Positions 39,442-47,586 of a DNA stretch of 64,000 nucleotides are shown one piece after another. How positions within the stretch are numbered: the stretch's first letter is position 1; each line of letters opens with the position of its first letter. The stretch is taken from the NCBI GenBank assembly GCA_905221605.1, contig CAJNDS010001746.1:339797-403796 (forward strand), in the 5' to 3' direction. The position numbers and the translations under genes were made by a program. This DNA comes from Symbiodinium natans (Eukaryota > Sar > Dinophyceae > Suessiales > Symbiodiniaceae). The notes under the pieces are model-generated. The model was not told where the DNA came from and searched no databases. It worked only from the letters and a program-made list of their open reading frames with translations.

Positions 39442-42400
39442 TGTGAGAGAGAGAGAGAGAGCGACAGAGAGAGACAGCGAGAACGATTGATACAATGAGA
39501 GCAACCCAACACACCCCTTCATGGAGTGTGCTCTTATTCTTCTACGTGGCTTGAGAGGCGCACGCACCCCCCGCGCACTGGGCGCGCCCAGATGATCTCA
39601 GAGTCCGAGTGAGACTGCACGCCGGAGACTGGAGATTTTCCGCACAGATGGACGACGCCCCCGTTGCGAGAAGAACGTACTCAACACAGCCCTGCAACCC
39701 ATCTGGAGTGTGCTCTCTCTCCCTCTCTCTCTGCAGCGTGCGCGCTCCCGGATGCGGCACACGAGAAGCCGCGGGGGACCCCGTGCAGAAGAAAAGAAAG
39801 AAACAAACCCCTGCTATTTCGAAAAGACTCAGAACAGTTGGCAAAGATGCGCCTCACAAAGGAAACGGCTGAAAACACATGGACGTTTCACCGTTTCAAC
39901 ATTGCCGGGCTGCAAAGAATGCAAGAGAACGAAAGAGAACGAGTGATCGCACCGCCCGAAGGCAAGCGGGACTTAGCAAGGTTCGCTCGGGCGGCAACGC
40001 TCGTAACACGGGAGAGCACAAGGTTCTGAACTGCTCTGAATATCCACCAGCTTTTCTGGAAGTCAAAGTCCAGCGTTCGGATTGGAACGCAACCGAAGGA
40101 AGTGAAGAAGCCCGGGCAGGCATGTGACGAAAGGGTAAGTCTCAGAAAGCCAAAGCACCTGTGTCAAGAGTATCAAGAGGAGGGTGACGAGAGCAATGGA
40201 GAGCAGATCAGTTTGGCCCCCGTGGAAACTCTGTGACTCGCTTGGGGCAGCGGCGCTTCTTGAGCTGCTCCCGGACCAGCTGCCGAAACTGCCCGACCTG
40301 AACTTCGAGAAAACTCTCGGAAACGGCGCGACTGGGAGCAATGGTGCACACGACAAATTTCCCAATCCCCCCCCCCTCCCCGCGTCCCTGGTCCCTGGTT
40401 CGCTTCACATGCCTCGTCTTTCCAGACCCGGAAAAGCTCTTGGCAATTGGACATGTTCTGGCTGAACATCTCTGCATCCTGCGGGCAAGATATTCATGTC
40501 CTTCTTTAACAGTAGCCATACTCCATGCCCGTTGTCAGTCTCTCTCGCGCTTCGAAATTTGAGGACTTCATCCAACGTGAACCGGTCCCGGAGCGTCCCG
40601 GAGGGTCCCGTGCCGCTAAACCGTCCTGCTGCATGAGACGCTGCGTGGACAAGATCTTCAGCAGACGATCCTCGACCCACACACCAACTGAAGAATTAAC
40701 AACTTAGTACTTGAGGTGCTTAGAAACAACATAAATGGGGAAAACAAGGGCATGCTGCATGCTCTTCTCAGGGTCTGACAGAGAGGTCTCGGCTCACCGC
40801 TTCCACGAGATTGTAGGCCCTCCAAAGCGGGTACCTCCAAAGTACAGCACCACAAGTGGCGGTGCGCTAGGGGTACCCGGGTACCCCCCCTCCGAAGGGA
40901 AGTGGGTTGAGAGCGGCACTTCGGAAGGTAACAGATGCGACAGCAACAGGGCAGAGAAGACATCACATGAAGGGCGCTGAACGGCATTTCTGATTCGCTT
41001 CAGGTGGTTGAAGATCGTTCGCACTGCCTCTGGCACGACTCAGGAAGCTCAAGGGGTTCACCAAATCATCCAAGATTCCAGTGGAATCCCGCCTGTGTCA
41101 GCTGCTCAATGGTGGATGCCTCGCATGAACCCACAAAGAAGCACAAGACACCTTTCGAGGTCTCGCCAAGCAGTGCTTGCAGCTCTTGCCGTTTCGTGCC
41201 GTCTCTCTTCTTGCTCAAACGAGCAGCCACAAGCAGCTCGTTGATGGGGAAGTCCCGAAGCCTGAGTGGACAGGAGGGCGACAAAGCAAAAAAGAAGAGA
41301 AGGGGAAAAGGGGGGGAGTGCACAAGAAGGTGGCCAGCAAAAGCTCATAAAGCTCATAATTCTGGGGAGAGGACAGGCTCAAGTAGTTGGAGACTTTCTC
41401 GATGGCAGGCTTCAGGCCCGTGTCTGCCTCGAAGGACCTTGCCATATGACAACTTTCTCTTCTCGAGATCTGCCAGAGAAGCCACACATGGAAGGTGCCG
41501 TCGCGCTCATGCCGTCATTCGTCCCACCATTCGTTCCGCCATTCGTGCTGCCACATGCGGAGAGTAACAAGGCTGCATAAGGCTGCCGCATGGTTGCCAG
41601 GAATCGTCTTGCCCCCTGCAGCTGAGAGAATTCCCTCGTTAGATAGAGCCAATTCACTTCAAGAAAGAAAGAAGAAAGAAAGCAAGCAAGCAAGCAAGAA
41701 AGAGTGAGAGAGTGAGAGAGAAAGAGGGAGAGTGCGGGAGGGAGTGGGTCTGCGGCGCGAGCCCGGAGGAGGTTCAGCGTTAGCTGGATCTCCGGAGTCT
41801 GCAACTGCTGCTGCGCGTCGTTCAGGACCTCCCAGAGGGCGAGTCTCTCTACATATGAGGGCAGAGCAGACACAGAGAGAGTGAGAGAGGGGTGAGAGAC
41901 AAAGAGAAGGAGAGTGAGGGGGGTCGAATCTCCGTTTGTTGAGTGTGCCAAGTAGACATGAGGCATACCCTCAGAGTGGGAGCAGAAGTGGTGGTAGACT
42001 GGGTCACTGCGTTGATTGTTTGGGCAATTTTTGTTGGCATCCTCTGCTCATGCAACTGCTTTGTGGCAATGTGGATCCGAGACTGACATCTGCACCTTCT
42101 CCATGCCCAGCCAGAAGTTGATCTCCTGCATCGTGCTTCCTGTTGAGGAATCCCGCTGCATCTTGGCAACCCGCTGTATTTCCTGGCAAATCGAAACCAA
42201 GGCCCACAGGAAACGCTTCAGCTGCTTCAGAGAATCAATCCGAACAACCCACTGCACATGTCAACACTCGTCCAACGCTCTTGTCCTTGCTCCATTTGTT
42301 CACGCCACCTGGGAAAAAGCTCGGCAACGCGCACAGCAACGCACAAGAACCAACAGGACGGGATAAACAAGACATGGCCGGCTTTGTAGCTGATTCTGGA

Positions 42401-44296
42401 AGGTGGAATCATTCATGCGATCCTCTCAGACACGAGTCAACAGCTACCAGCTTGTGTGGGAGCTTAACAGCTGAGATCTCAGACACGATGAGTCTACGAA
42501 ACAAACATCGACTGCATCTTTCCTTGAAGTCGTCGGTGCTCAGCTGTCTTCCTTCAGCTTTGGCCTTTTCAAAGGCCTCGACGTAAGGTCAAAGATGCTT
42601 TTTTTGTTTGAGCATGAGATGCATGGGATCCTCAAGTATCGTAACGTGCTAGCAGGCGAAATTGGTCGCACCAGCAGCCCTGCCTTTAGAGATTGGTGGA
42701 GTAACCGACTAAACTTACATGTTGTGCCAGTCCATGGTTTACCAGAGTATTGCCCTGCTTTCAATAGCCCAGTGTGGAAGTGCAGGAGCCTCAGCGATCT
42801 CTGGATCAATCGGCAGAGAGATATTCTCAATATCAACATTCTGCTGACACTGCCTCGGAGGACGTGCGCTCAATTGAGCCTTCGCAAGGCTGCGAAGCGA
42901 GAGGTTGCTGAGGCCCGAGCATGAGTGCCATGCTCAAGTCCATAATCTTGCGCATGACGTTTGGAACACCTACCTGCATTCGTTGAGATCTCTGGCATGG
43001 AACTGGGCGCTCAACTAGAGCTGGGCTCTTTATGGGGCATGTTGGGCTTTAATGGACATCCGCTCTTTCGCGCCGATTCGAAAATCTCGCGCCTTGATCT
43101 CCTCCCGGTCCTCGTCGCCGACGCTTTTGTTGGCACTCTCGGACCTTCTCCAAACTTTGTTCCATATTTGGCTCACAATATGCCGGTGTGTGCCAAACGT
43201 AAGCATCGTAAGCCAAAGCACTGCTTGGCCACCGCGTTGAAGAGCGGAACGAAGCCATTTTGGAGGTAAAGGTGAACAAGCTCGAAGGGAGACCACCTAG
43301 ACGGCACTACACAGTTGCGTGGTCGCATGATGGCGCGAAAGGACAGGGAGCAGGGAGTAAGGTGCGTGCTCTGACTCGGCCCCCATGGTAATCAACCTGG
43401 CATGATGTGTCATACGACGTTTTGGGTCAACGTTGAAGCCGGTGGAGGCCGTGGCTTCGAACACGAAAACTCCGAAACCGCTCTTCGAACACCACACAGA
43501 AACTAAGTCCCGTGCTGCAGGTGCGATGCAAAGTTGCCGTTCGAAGGAACAGCGCCTCTTGTGAATTCAATGACCAAAATTTGCAAAGAAGGGAACGAAG
43601 GGCGAGCTTCTCCCGGCCTTCTTCAAGAGTGCCTTCATAAGCGGCTCGAAACGTCGCCGGACTCCGCTTCAATAAAGCCACCGCCTCACGCAAAAGCCAT
43701 GGCTGCACTTCTGGAGCCACTGGGGCCACCAAATGCCCAGAAGATGAAGTGATCTGATAAGCTCGCAACACAGGCTTGTCTGCAGAAGACCACTTCATTC
43801 TCCGTGATAATACTGTACTCCTTCTCCTCAGGAAAGGGTGATGGTGGAATGCTCGGGATTGCTCTCTGCTTATGGGCACACCTCTGAAGCCTTGCCGTCT
43901 TCTTTCTTGCTATCATCCTTGTCCACCTGCAATGCATTCTTGTCAGACATGGCATGGTTGCCATAGCGACGCATGGGGAAACAAGACACAAACTGATGAA
44001 GAAGCTAGGAGACGCACCAATTCGCGAGCAATGAAGAAGGTTGTGTCTTGGTCATCGTAGATGAAGTGACGCACCTTGTTCATCATCTCCAAACTGGCAA
44101 AATGCTTCGAAATCTCATCCTGCAAGCCGACGTCATGCCAAGCGAACACGCATCTTCGCTCCGCCCCGGCCCCCGAGCCCCCCGAGCCCCCCGAGCCCCC
44201 GTGCCCCCGCGCCTTGGGCGCCCCAAGAACTGCTGGGCAAACATTGTTCAAGAACTCAATGAAAGGGCCGGGATTGATCTTGCTGTGCTCACCCAT
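1..44296 (-). CDS. DYNC1H1: Cytoplasmic dynein-1 heavy chain, partial (3' end off window)
   Basis: Minus-end-directed microtubule motor subunit. About a hundred short exons read leftward from an ATG at 44296-44294 to the left edge. Translated pieces match, in order, the tail, linker, AAA1-AAA4, stalk and start of AAA5 of cytoplasmic dynein-1 rather than axonemal or IFT dynein (for example the TPLTDRC segment before AAA1, and PPTDPGR plus YIYSPRE-like LYSPREL in AAA3). Walker A motifs are intact in AAA1 (GPAGTGKT), AAA2 (GTVGTGKS), AAA3 (GPPGSGKT) and AAA4 (GASGAGKT). Exons run from 16 to about 830 nt and most are under 150 nt. Introns begin GC, GT or GA and end AG. The 3' part (rest of AAA5, AAA6, C-terminal domain) is outside the window. 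No frameshift or in-frame stop was needed to join the motor exons, so the gene looks functional. The family call is seen directly; the joints were inferred by alignment from memory to the human protein. Confidence 0.95.
153..1267 (-). CDS. DYNC1H1: Dynein heavy chain: start of AAA5
   Basis: Exons 1126-1267 (or 1123-1267; [17 protein letters not shown]), 911-955 ([14 protein letters not shown]), 666-812 ([17 protein letters not shown] and [10 protein letters not shown]), 393-513 ([18 protein letters not shown]) and 153-211 ([18 protein letters not shown]). Joints inferred: GT at 910 and 665, GC at 392, and GA or GC near 1125. The last exon seems to stop at 153 before GA. The next expected block (a human-like FLSTRDPT) is not present between 1 and 150, so it lies outside the window. 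The intron between 514 and 665 is mostly a 9-bp repeat. Confidence 0.92.
582..657. repeat. 9-bp tandem repeat (AGCAAGCCC)
   Basis: About eight to nine copies of AGCAAGCCC, some with CCA for CCC, fill most of the dynein intron 514-665. The unit is a multiple of three, so it reads through on the minus strand as a leucine/alanine/glycine run, but homology places both exon ends outside it. Confidence 0.9.
2506..2805. repeat. TTTTCGCG-rich degenerate repeat
   Basis: Irregular repeats of TTTTTCGCGTTT-type words on the plus strand (AAACGCGAAAAA on the sense strand of the dynein gene). They give long phenylalanine-rich or lysine/threonine-rich frames that are artefacts of composition. Confidence 0.75.
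3840..4530. repeat. ATCGGCGT / ACGCCGAT repeat in both orientations
   Basis: Clusters of GATACGCCGATACGCC (3849-3870, 3940-3957, 4311-4326, 4449-4485) alternate with clusters of GTATCGGTGTATCGG or ATCGGCGTATCGGCG (4055-4093, 4268-4293, 4353-4410, 4508-4523). Because both orientations occur within 0.7 kb of one intron, the transcript could fold into long imperfect hairpins. Confidence 0.8.
4617..6549 (-). CDS. DYNC1H1: Dynein heavy chain: stalk and microtubule-binding tip
   Basis: Antiparallel coiled-coil stalk with the microtubule-binding domain between the two helices. Exons: 6390-6549 ([23 protein letters not shown]), 6191-6260, 5731-6021 ([16 protein letters not shown] and ELRSMNKPP), a proposed 18-nt exon 5600-5617 (DAEQLK), 5466-5510 ([12 protein letters not shown]), 5287-5399 ([15 protein letters not shown]), 4986-5096 (second stalk helix), 4842-4893 and 4617-4723 ([18 protein letters not shown]). 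Joined, they keep the human length. Intron 5400-5465 is only 66 bp. Most donors are GC. Those at 5599 and 5730 are best read as GA, but a GC joint adding one or two residues is possible there. Confidence 0.92.
6726..9362 (-). CDS. DYNC1H1: Dynein heavy chain: AAA4
   Basis: Exons 9323-9362 (IFYEEELD), 9163-9224 ([13 protein letters not shown]), 9028-9079 with Walker A GASGAGKT, 8781-8901 ([17 protein letters not shown]), 8599-8648 with Walker B FIFDESN, 8338-8436 ([21 protein letters not shown]), 8080-8177 (RNLHIVFTM), 7385-7538 ([17 protein letters not shown]), 7204-7245, 6960-7013 and 6726-6819 ([13 protein letters not shown]). With one exception near 7.2 kb, the joined exons keep nearly the human length. 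Donors are GC at 9162, 9027, 8598, 8337 and 8079, and GT at 9322, 8780, 7384, 6959 and 6725. Intron 6820-6959 contains a long G run on the plus strand. Confidence 0.94.
6898..6941. repeat. Homopolymer G run in an intron
   Basis: About 40 G residues with one T interruption (6907) inside dynein intron 6820-6959. On the sense strand it is a C run ahead of the acceptor AGAG | GTGG. Confidence 0.95.
9599..12094 (-). CDS. DYNC1H1: Dynein heavy chain: AAA3, regulatory ATPase site
   Basis: Exon 11948-12094 holds DTVRH and Walker A GPPGSGKT at about 11973-11996. Exon 10326-10985 (660 nt) has Walker [31 protein letters not shown] and [20 protein letters not shown], very close to human cytoplasmic dynein. 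Smaller exons follow: 10205-10254 ([12 protein letters not shown]), 10038-10086 ([11 protein letters not shown]; ends less certain), about 9746-9761 (RPILFS, a 16-nt microexon) and 9599-9659 ([10 protein letters not shown]). The nucleotide state of AAA3 gates motility in known dyneins. Both Walker motifs are intact. Intron 10986-11947 is GC-AG and carries degenerate telomere-like sequence. Confidence 0.94.
11560..11715. repeat. Degenerate telomere-like CCCTAAA stretch in intron
   Basis: Scattered AAACCCT, CCCTAAA and AACCCTAA words in the AAA3 intron 10986-11947. They resemble the TTTAGGG telomere type but are too irregular to be a true array. Confidence 0.5.
12301..13050 (-). CDS. DYNC1H1: Dynein heavy chain: AAA2-AAA3 connecting exons
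   Basis: Exons 12962-about 13050 ([16 protein letters not shown]), 12816-12875 ([18 protein letters not shown]), 12596-12739 ([19 protein letters not shown] and [15 protein letters not shown]) and 12301-12478 ([21 protein letters not shown]). Each keeps the spacing of the human sequence when joined. Introns are GC-AG at 12876-12961 and 12740-12815, and GA-AG at 12479-12595. An acidic linker expected before this block may be encoded near 13710-13765 ([10 protein letters not shown]), but I could not place its joints. The intron between 13.05 and 14.0 kb contains a poly-C run. Confidence 0.88.
13520..13556. repeat. Homopolymer C run
   Basis: About 35 bases of nearly pure C, with G interruptions, in the intron between AAA2 and the AAA2-AAA3 connector. 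Confidence 0.9.
14000..15232 (-). CDS. DYNC1H1: Dynein heavy chain: AAA2
   Basis: Exon 14878-15232 carries Walker [10 protein letters not shown] at about 15103-15129, then the conserved [12 protein letters not shown] and WTDGVF blocks and the Walker B-like WIMFDG. Exon 14378-14472 reads [19 protein letters not shown]. Exon 14160-14264 reads NVRIMFEV and SRCGMVWF. A further short exon lies at about 14000-14052 (ELKSIKR). Two of the introns have GA donors fixed by alignment: 14473-14877, between FDG and DVDPEW, and 14265-14377, inside the near-invariant PPNVRIMFE. AAA2 binds ATP without turnover in known dyneins; the family role is known, not tested here. Confidence 0.94.
15484..17698 (-). CDS. 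DYNC1H1: Dynein heavy chain: AAA1, main ATPase site
   Basis: Exon 16866-17698 is the largest in the window. It carries the helical lead-in, Walker A GPAGTGKT at about 17219-17242, Walker B CFDEFN, and the sensor region [16 protein letters not shown]. It is followed by exons 16619-16700, 16290-16316 (27 nt), 16140-16190 ([10 protein letters not shown]), 15901-15952, 15757-15800 and 15484-15641 ([12 protein letters not shown]). AAA1 hydrolyses the ATP that drives dynein stepping. The catalytic residues are all present, so the site is predicted active. Donors inferred from alignment: GT at 16865 and 16289; GC at 16618, 16139, 15900 and 15756. The intron after 16619 holds a 10-bp tandem repeat. 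Confidence 0.95.
16411..16538. repeat. 10-bp tandem repeat (GGGAGAGAGT)
   Basis: About 12-13 near-perfect copies of GGGAGAGAGT in dynein intron 16317-16618. The sense strand is pyrimidine rich (ACTCTCTCCC) and lies between the GC donor and the acceptor. Confidence 0.95.
17837..25557 (-). CDS. DYNC1H1: Dynein heavy chain: distal linker exons around the nested gene
   Basis: Exons 25499-25557 (ARFYFVGDE), 25356-25412 ([12 protein letters not shown]) and 25131-25193 ([10 protein letters not shown]) match the conserved end of the linker, and their joints fit without gaps. The next exon, 19988-about 19895 ([15 protein letters not shown]), corresponds weakly to the loop after MFAG in the human protein. 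Two weaker pieces sit near 18250-18320 and 17985-18085. Exon 17837-about 17890 ([11 protein letters not shown]) matches the IDKYQAQ block just before AAA1. Intron 25413-25498 starts with GA. Intron 19989-25130 starts with GC and contains a complete LIM gene on the same strand. The exons flanking that intron are both in phase 0. Confidence 0.78.
18502..18590. repeat. 12-bp tandem repeat (GAGCTATGCAGG)
   Basis: About seven copies of GAGCTATGCAGG, one with a T-to-C change, in non-coding sequence upstream of AAA1. The period is a multiple of three, which creates open frames in several phases. Confidence 0.9.
20997..24920 (-). CDS. Four-LIM-domain protein gene nested in a dynein intron
   Basis: LIM domains are double zinc fingers for protein binding, common in cytoskeletal adaptors. 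Sixteen exons can be joined in one frame from ATG 24920 to TGA 20997: 24870-24920, 24728-24780, 24501-24558, 24212-24238, 24009-24032, 23103-23146, 22948-23007, 22838-22854, 22647-22668, 22484-22534, 22278-22344, 22086-22149, 21766-21833, 21558-21595, 21168-21202 and 20997-21055. Total 738 nt, 245 residues. LIM1 has [14 protein letters not shown] and CEGC. LIM2 has CAYC, 18 residues, HPGCFRCGSC, 16 residues, CPGC. LIM3 has CRGC, 17 residues, [17 protein letters not shown]4 has CAVC, HWRCFRCSRC, CLRC. The spacing fits the LIM consensus. Donors are again mostly GC, with GT twice. The open frame continues upstream of the ATG to 25067, so the true start could be earlier. The exact partner or pathway is unknown. 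No other function is claimed. Confidence 0.8.
23236..23800. repeat. About 35-bp minisatellite inside the LIM gene
   Basis: Roughly 16 units built on CCGTGACAGCCC, AAAACCCCTAGAAG and CGGACGAGA, with unit lengths from 21 to 38 bp through internal deletions. It lies in the intron between LIM-gene exons 24009-24032 and 23103-23146. Units are back to back with no unique spacers. Confidence 0.92.
25753..31850 (-). CDS. DYNC1H1: Dynein heavy chain: tail-linker exons (DHC_N2)
   Basis: Approximate cores: 31765-31850 ([16 protein letters not shown]), 31635-31680, 31055-31115, 30995-31040 ([11 protein letters not shown]), 30765-30820 ([10 protein letters not shown]), 30595-30640, 30445-30535 ([16 protein letters not shown]), 30083-30172 (coiled coil), 29393-29435, 29161-29211 ([10 protein letters not shown]), 28950-29025, 28757-28807, 28500-28553 (LKERHWKQI), 28345-28381, 28078-28180 ([12 protein letters not shown]), 27815-27860 (YKSKCRLIR), 27670-27720, 27294-27350 ([11 protein letters not shown]), 27085-27215 ([13 protein letters not shown]), 26910-26980 ([12 protein letters not shown]) and 25753-about 25836 (VQKALG). 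The linker is the swinging lever that makes the power stroke. The order matches the human protein throughout. Introns at 26.4-26.7 kb hold pure TCC and TTC tracts. Confidence 0.85.
26401..26661. repeat. TCC and TTC trinucleotide tracts
   Basis: About 25 TCC units at 26401-26475 and about 18 TTC units at 26605-26661 in a dynein linker intron. On the sense strand they are GGA and GAA. No exon is inferred across them. Confidence 0.95.
32060..36218 (-). CDS. DYNC1H1: Dynein heavy chain: tail exons, part 3
   Basis: Approximate cores: 36160-36218 ([11 protein letters not shown]), 35974-36031 ([10 protein letters not shown]), 35825-35864, 35735-35785, 35355-35420 ([12 protein letters not shown]), 35185-35255, 35005-35070 ([17 protein letters not shown]), 34800-34875 ([12 protein letters not shown]), 34555-34620, 34160-34215, 33870-33930, 32755-32805, 32585-32640, 32465-32520 ([13 protein letters not shown]) and 32060-32100. 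The last but one matches the conserved WLQYQCLWDM-type block of the tail. The exons between 34.2 and 32.7 kb are weakly conserved and could include false positives. A (CTT)n tract of about 76 units lies between them. Confidence 0.7.
33149..33376. repeat. (CTT)n tract, about 76 units
   Basis: Nearly perfect CTT repeat with one C-to-G change near 33257. On the dynein sense strand it is (GAA)n. It gives poly-Phe, poly-Leu and poly-Glu frames that are not genes. Confidence 0.97.
34628..34720. repeat. (TTTC)n followed by (TC)n
   Basis: About 15 TTTC units then about 14 TC units in the intron preceding the dynein tail exon near 34555-34620. On the sense strand it is purine rich. Confidence 0.95.
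36063..36128. repeat. 11-bp tandem repeat (CTCTTTCAGCC)
   Basis: Five to six copies of CTCTTTCAGCC-type units in the intron between dynein tail exons near 36.17 and 36.03 kb. Confidence 0.85.
36305..39035 (-). CDS. DYNC1H1: Dynein heavy chain: tail exons, part 2 (DHC_N1)
   Basis: Cores with clear counterparts in the human tail, approximate positions: 38990-39035 (LQKFRRPQ), 38750-38805 (IERVLVDGK), 38530-38570, 38445-38475, 38310-38365 (RRYDERC), 38075-38135 ([15 protein letters not shown]), 37822-37895 ([14 protein letters not shown]), 37660-37690, 37500-37555, 37350-37400 (GLIVWAR), 37225-37275 ([11 protein letters not shown]), 36885-36968 ([16 protein letters not shown]), 36690-36745 (IFDEWL), 36575-36620, 36425-36480 ([14 protein letters not shown]) and 36305-36362 ([18 protein letters not shown]). 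The RFNALFVRP and GKGWENHV blocks are among the best conserved parts of cytoplasmic dynein tails. Introns here hold an 11-bp CTCTTTCAGCC-type repeat and long GA/CT tracts. Exact ends were not worked out. Confidence 0.82.
39180..39330. repeat. 10-bp tandem repeat (TTCAAAGCAC)
   Basis: About a dozen copies of TTCAAAGCAC with variants in dynein tail intron sequence. Flanking sequence up to 40.03 kb holds a (GA)n run (39415-39480) and no exon I can place with confidence. Confidence 0.85.
40030..44296 (-). CDS. DYNC1H1: Dynein heavy chain: N-terminal tail exons, part 1
   Basis: First coding exon 44222-44296 opens with [19 protein letters not shown] and appears to end at a GC donor; it is the first ATG in this frame. 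Exon 2 is about 44018-44119 ([13 protein letters not shown]). Later recognisable cores, approximate: 43790-43832, 43530-43580, 43365-43410, 43225-43270 ([10 protein letters not shown]), 42915-42965, 42795-42850 ([12 protein letters not shown]), 42515-42590, 42085-42175 ([15 protein letters not shown]), 41765-41845 ([12 protein letters not shown]), 41600-41635, 41365-41440 ([12 protein letters not shown]), 41210-41262 (FPINELL), 40975-41035 ([10 protein letters not shown]), 40775-40825 (LVEAVSRDL), 40625-40675, 40400-40465, 40255-40325 and 40030-40065. They follow the order of the human tail. This part dimerises and binds intermediate and light-intermediate chains in known dyneins. The 43-kb cores are the least certain. 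Confidence 0.75.
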
Positions 44297-47200
44297 GGCA
44301 GGGTTTCGATGCCTCAAGCCTCAAGGCATGCTGCCACTTTGGGCCGCAAGATAAATACAAAGCAAGACTTACCAGAAACATACAGAAACAACATGCGCAG
44401 TAGCACCATTGCAACACCAGTAACTACAATCTACGATGCGTGCCCGATATGTCAGGCTGAGATCTTTTATTGTAAGCAGGCCCTAGGTAAGTCGACTTCA
44501 AGAGGCTTCGGGAAAGTACAGGCTTGGCCGCCCGTATCGCTGTTGTCTGTGTCAAAACGCGCTCCCTAGACTCTACCAATCTGCGAAAGCATGCGAATCC
44601 ATGAAGTTCTGTTCGGTGCCATATGCAAATAGATGCTGCTTGGAACCGACGGAGGCGGCTGCGCAGCGTCATCACACAAAAACTATGTATGACTGGGGGG
44701 GAACGTCTGTGGACTGGAAGCAGCCGAATCCCTTAAAAAACATCAGGGCTTGCCAGAAACGCGAACCGGGCGATCCAGAAGTGCTGTCCCAACAAAGTGA
44801 ATCGACAAGAGAGATTGAATGCATCCTGTACTCCTGTACTAAAACGAAGAGAGCCAAATACCGGGTGTTGGTGCTCAAACCCATGCTTCAAAACCCTCAG
44901 CAACATGAGCACTGCGGGGTGAGGATCAGGAGCATTAGCGAGCGTCAGTGAGCATCAGAGGGATCGGGGTTGGGGCCTTTTAAGAAGAACCACGGCATGC
45001 CTGTGCTATTGTTGCTCTCAAACCGGCAAATGTTTCAAAGCCGGCGCAGATACCTCAAGAAATGATAGTGTGAAGCATTCGATCACAAACCATGTCCCCC
45101 CCCCCTTCGTTTATCGCCAAAAATCAATGCCTAATCAAATAGTGTTTCACTGATTTTATCTTCCCGATAGGCGTGCCTGAGTCGATAGAAGCTATGGTGT
45201 TTCGGGTGGTTTAGGGCCTTTTTTTGGTAGCGAGCCCCTCTATGCGTCATTAATTCAGTGGGCGGTCTTTGCGAAGAGCAAAATAGCGACTCAGAGCTCC
45301 GGGAACCAGGAGAAGCACAACAAACACAACAAAGCAGAACACAGACAACCAGCAGCTCGTTGTCGCAGCGGCCAGTTTGAGAAGGTAGCTACGCAATTGG
45401 ATGGTTTAGGGCTTGGGGTCAGTAGATGAGAAGTGCTGATGAGATGGGAGCATCAAAAGGTATCGCGCAACACACAGTATGGCGGAAATTTCAGGCGGCA
45501 GTCTGAGCGAGGTGCTGAAAGAGATGTTCACCGGATGCCCAACAATGTCCTTGACCCCTGCAGCCTGCTGAGAGATTCTGCCTGCGCAGGGCGGGATTGG
45601 CTTAATGCCAGCATTGCTCCCACGGTCTCGAGGACTGTAGCATCAGACGCTGCCACAACCCCATCGGCGATTCTCTCAGAAAGACTTGACATTGCTAATG
45701 TCTTCAGATGACCACCACAGCCTGCGTCGCCGCCTCTGCGCAATATACAAACGTGGGAAAGGGAGACAAACAAAATCAACAAGCTTGCACGGTTGCTTTG
45801 TGGATTCTTTTGCAGTCGATCGAATCACATTGATCAACAGCTTTTGCCCAGGCAGGCAAGACCGGCAAGACCCCGCAGCCAGGCACAAAACAACAATGCC
45901 CTCAAAACTCAGCACAAACCATCATTTGCAATCACTTCAGCTTGTCCATCCTCTCGACATTCATCAAGCAGGGAAGCAATTTCCACTGAGAGGATGGATC
46001 ACAATCATCATCAGTGATTGCAAGGTGTTCTGAAGACTGTATACCTAAAGAGAGTGCCTGATCCCTCACTCGCACCCTTCCCTACTTCTGAGGGCGGCGC
46101 GAGGACGGAACAGCACAAGGGAAGCGCAACTGTGCGACACGTGCGGACAAGCTCATCGGCATGCCGTGGCACATGCCAGCGCGTGCCTGCCCTTGGCGAA
46201 ACTTAAGCAAGGCAACATCTCCGGCTTCCGTACTTGTGAGGGTCCTTCTATTTTTTCCTTTGTGTTGAGTTGAGTCCATACCTGTCCACTCACCATGGAG
46301 ACGACGCAAACAAGTTGATCAAAACATGGCCAACCGTGCTTGGAGTGCAAAGACGGCTGCAGAGGCCCCTTAAGTGCCCTAATATGGTTATAAGCACAGT
46401 TTCTAAGTGCAATAAAACCTAAACTCAAAGCACCACTGTAAACCCCAAACCCCAAGCCCTAAACTCTAAACTTAACTGCTAAAACGCAGGAATCCCAGCA
46501 AGTGAGGTTAGTGGAGTGTTTCTTTTTTGAGTTGGTCGCCTCTTTACTGCGTCAGCAGCCCAGTAGGCCAGTCTTGTGTGGACAACACTCAAGGTGAAAC
46601 AGACATCGACTTAAAGAGTCAAACTGTACAAGCCAGCAAGCATAAAAGAAGTCGTGACAAAGAAGCAACCGCTAGCGCGGCTCTTATTGCAAGACAATTG
46701 AATGCAAGGCCAACACGGTGAGACCAATGCAAACAAGAACCTACCGGCACCAATCACTTGACTCAAGCAATGCTGCGACGTCTGGCACAGACGCGTCCGT
46801 AGAAACAGTTTCCACACAAGTACCAGAGCCGTAGCAAGGGCAGAGCACTTAGTACACCCTTTCAGATTAACAAGAAAGTTGCAAGCACAGGTACGAATGC
46901 GCGGTGCAGGTGTGGCTGCGCAATTTGGAAGCTCCTTGTGTTGCACCAACGCCTGGAGAGTTGGAGCACGCGAGCGGGAAGCGAGCGCTGGGCGGAGCGG
47001 GTTTAGGTTTGGGGGTAAAACAAGATGTTGAAGAAAGTCACCTTACCCTACCTTCTAGTCCCCCTTCCGGTCAGGTGATGCATCGACACAAACCAAGTTA
47101 AGCTGGTGGCAGCTGCTGCAGACAAGCCAGATGAGAAAAGGAAAGTAACAATTTGGAAAGACTTCTCACCTTTCATTGCTGAACATGCAAAAAGCCACAC

Positions 47201-47586
47201 AACACGGGGAAACACCTTACTCTGTGTGGAAGAAGACCTTAGCAACCTTGAAGAAGCATCTTTTTTTGTGCTCAAGGTCCAAAAGAAAGAGTGGTAACCT
47301 CTCCCAAGGGAAGAGCCAGCCACAAGACCCTGTCTTCAACAAATCATGGAATATGGAAAGGTTTTACCTTATCTGGACAAAAGCACAGCTCAAGCATTAA
47401 AGGGGAGTTTTTTCCCTTCTGTGATTTTGTTAGACCAAAAACAGGGTCTATTGTATGTATTTTCAGTGTCATGGTGAATGGCTGTGCAGCAAGCAAAGCT
47501 GCATGGCGGTGTGCATGGCCACTGCAGCAAAGATGACACACACAACTCGCAGCCCTTTGCGAAGTGAGAAAAGGAGCGAATTTACA
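44297..47586. other. Upstream spacer of the dynein gene, no gene recognised
   Basis: About 3.3 kb between the dynein start codon and the first copia primer-binding site. No open frame longer than 116 codons and no familiar protein motif in either strand. It contains telomere-like words near 45205, 45400 and 46380-46480. The dynein promoter and splice-leader acceptor should lie at its left end, but no sequence signal for them is evident. Confidence 0.6.
46380..46480. repeat. Degenerate telomere-like repeats
   Basis: Runs of AAACCTAAAC, AAACCCCAAACCCC and CCCTAAACTCTAAAC. They are consistent with a decayed interstitial CCCTAAA tract; the irregular spacing makes this tentative. Confidence 0.5.
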
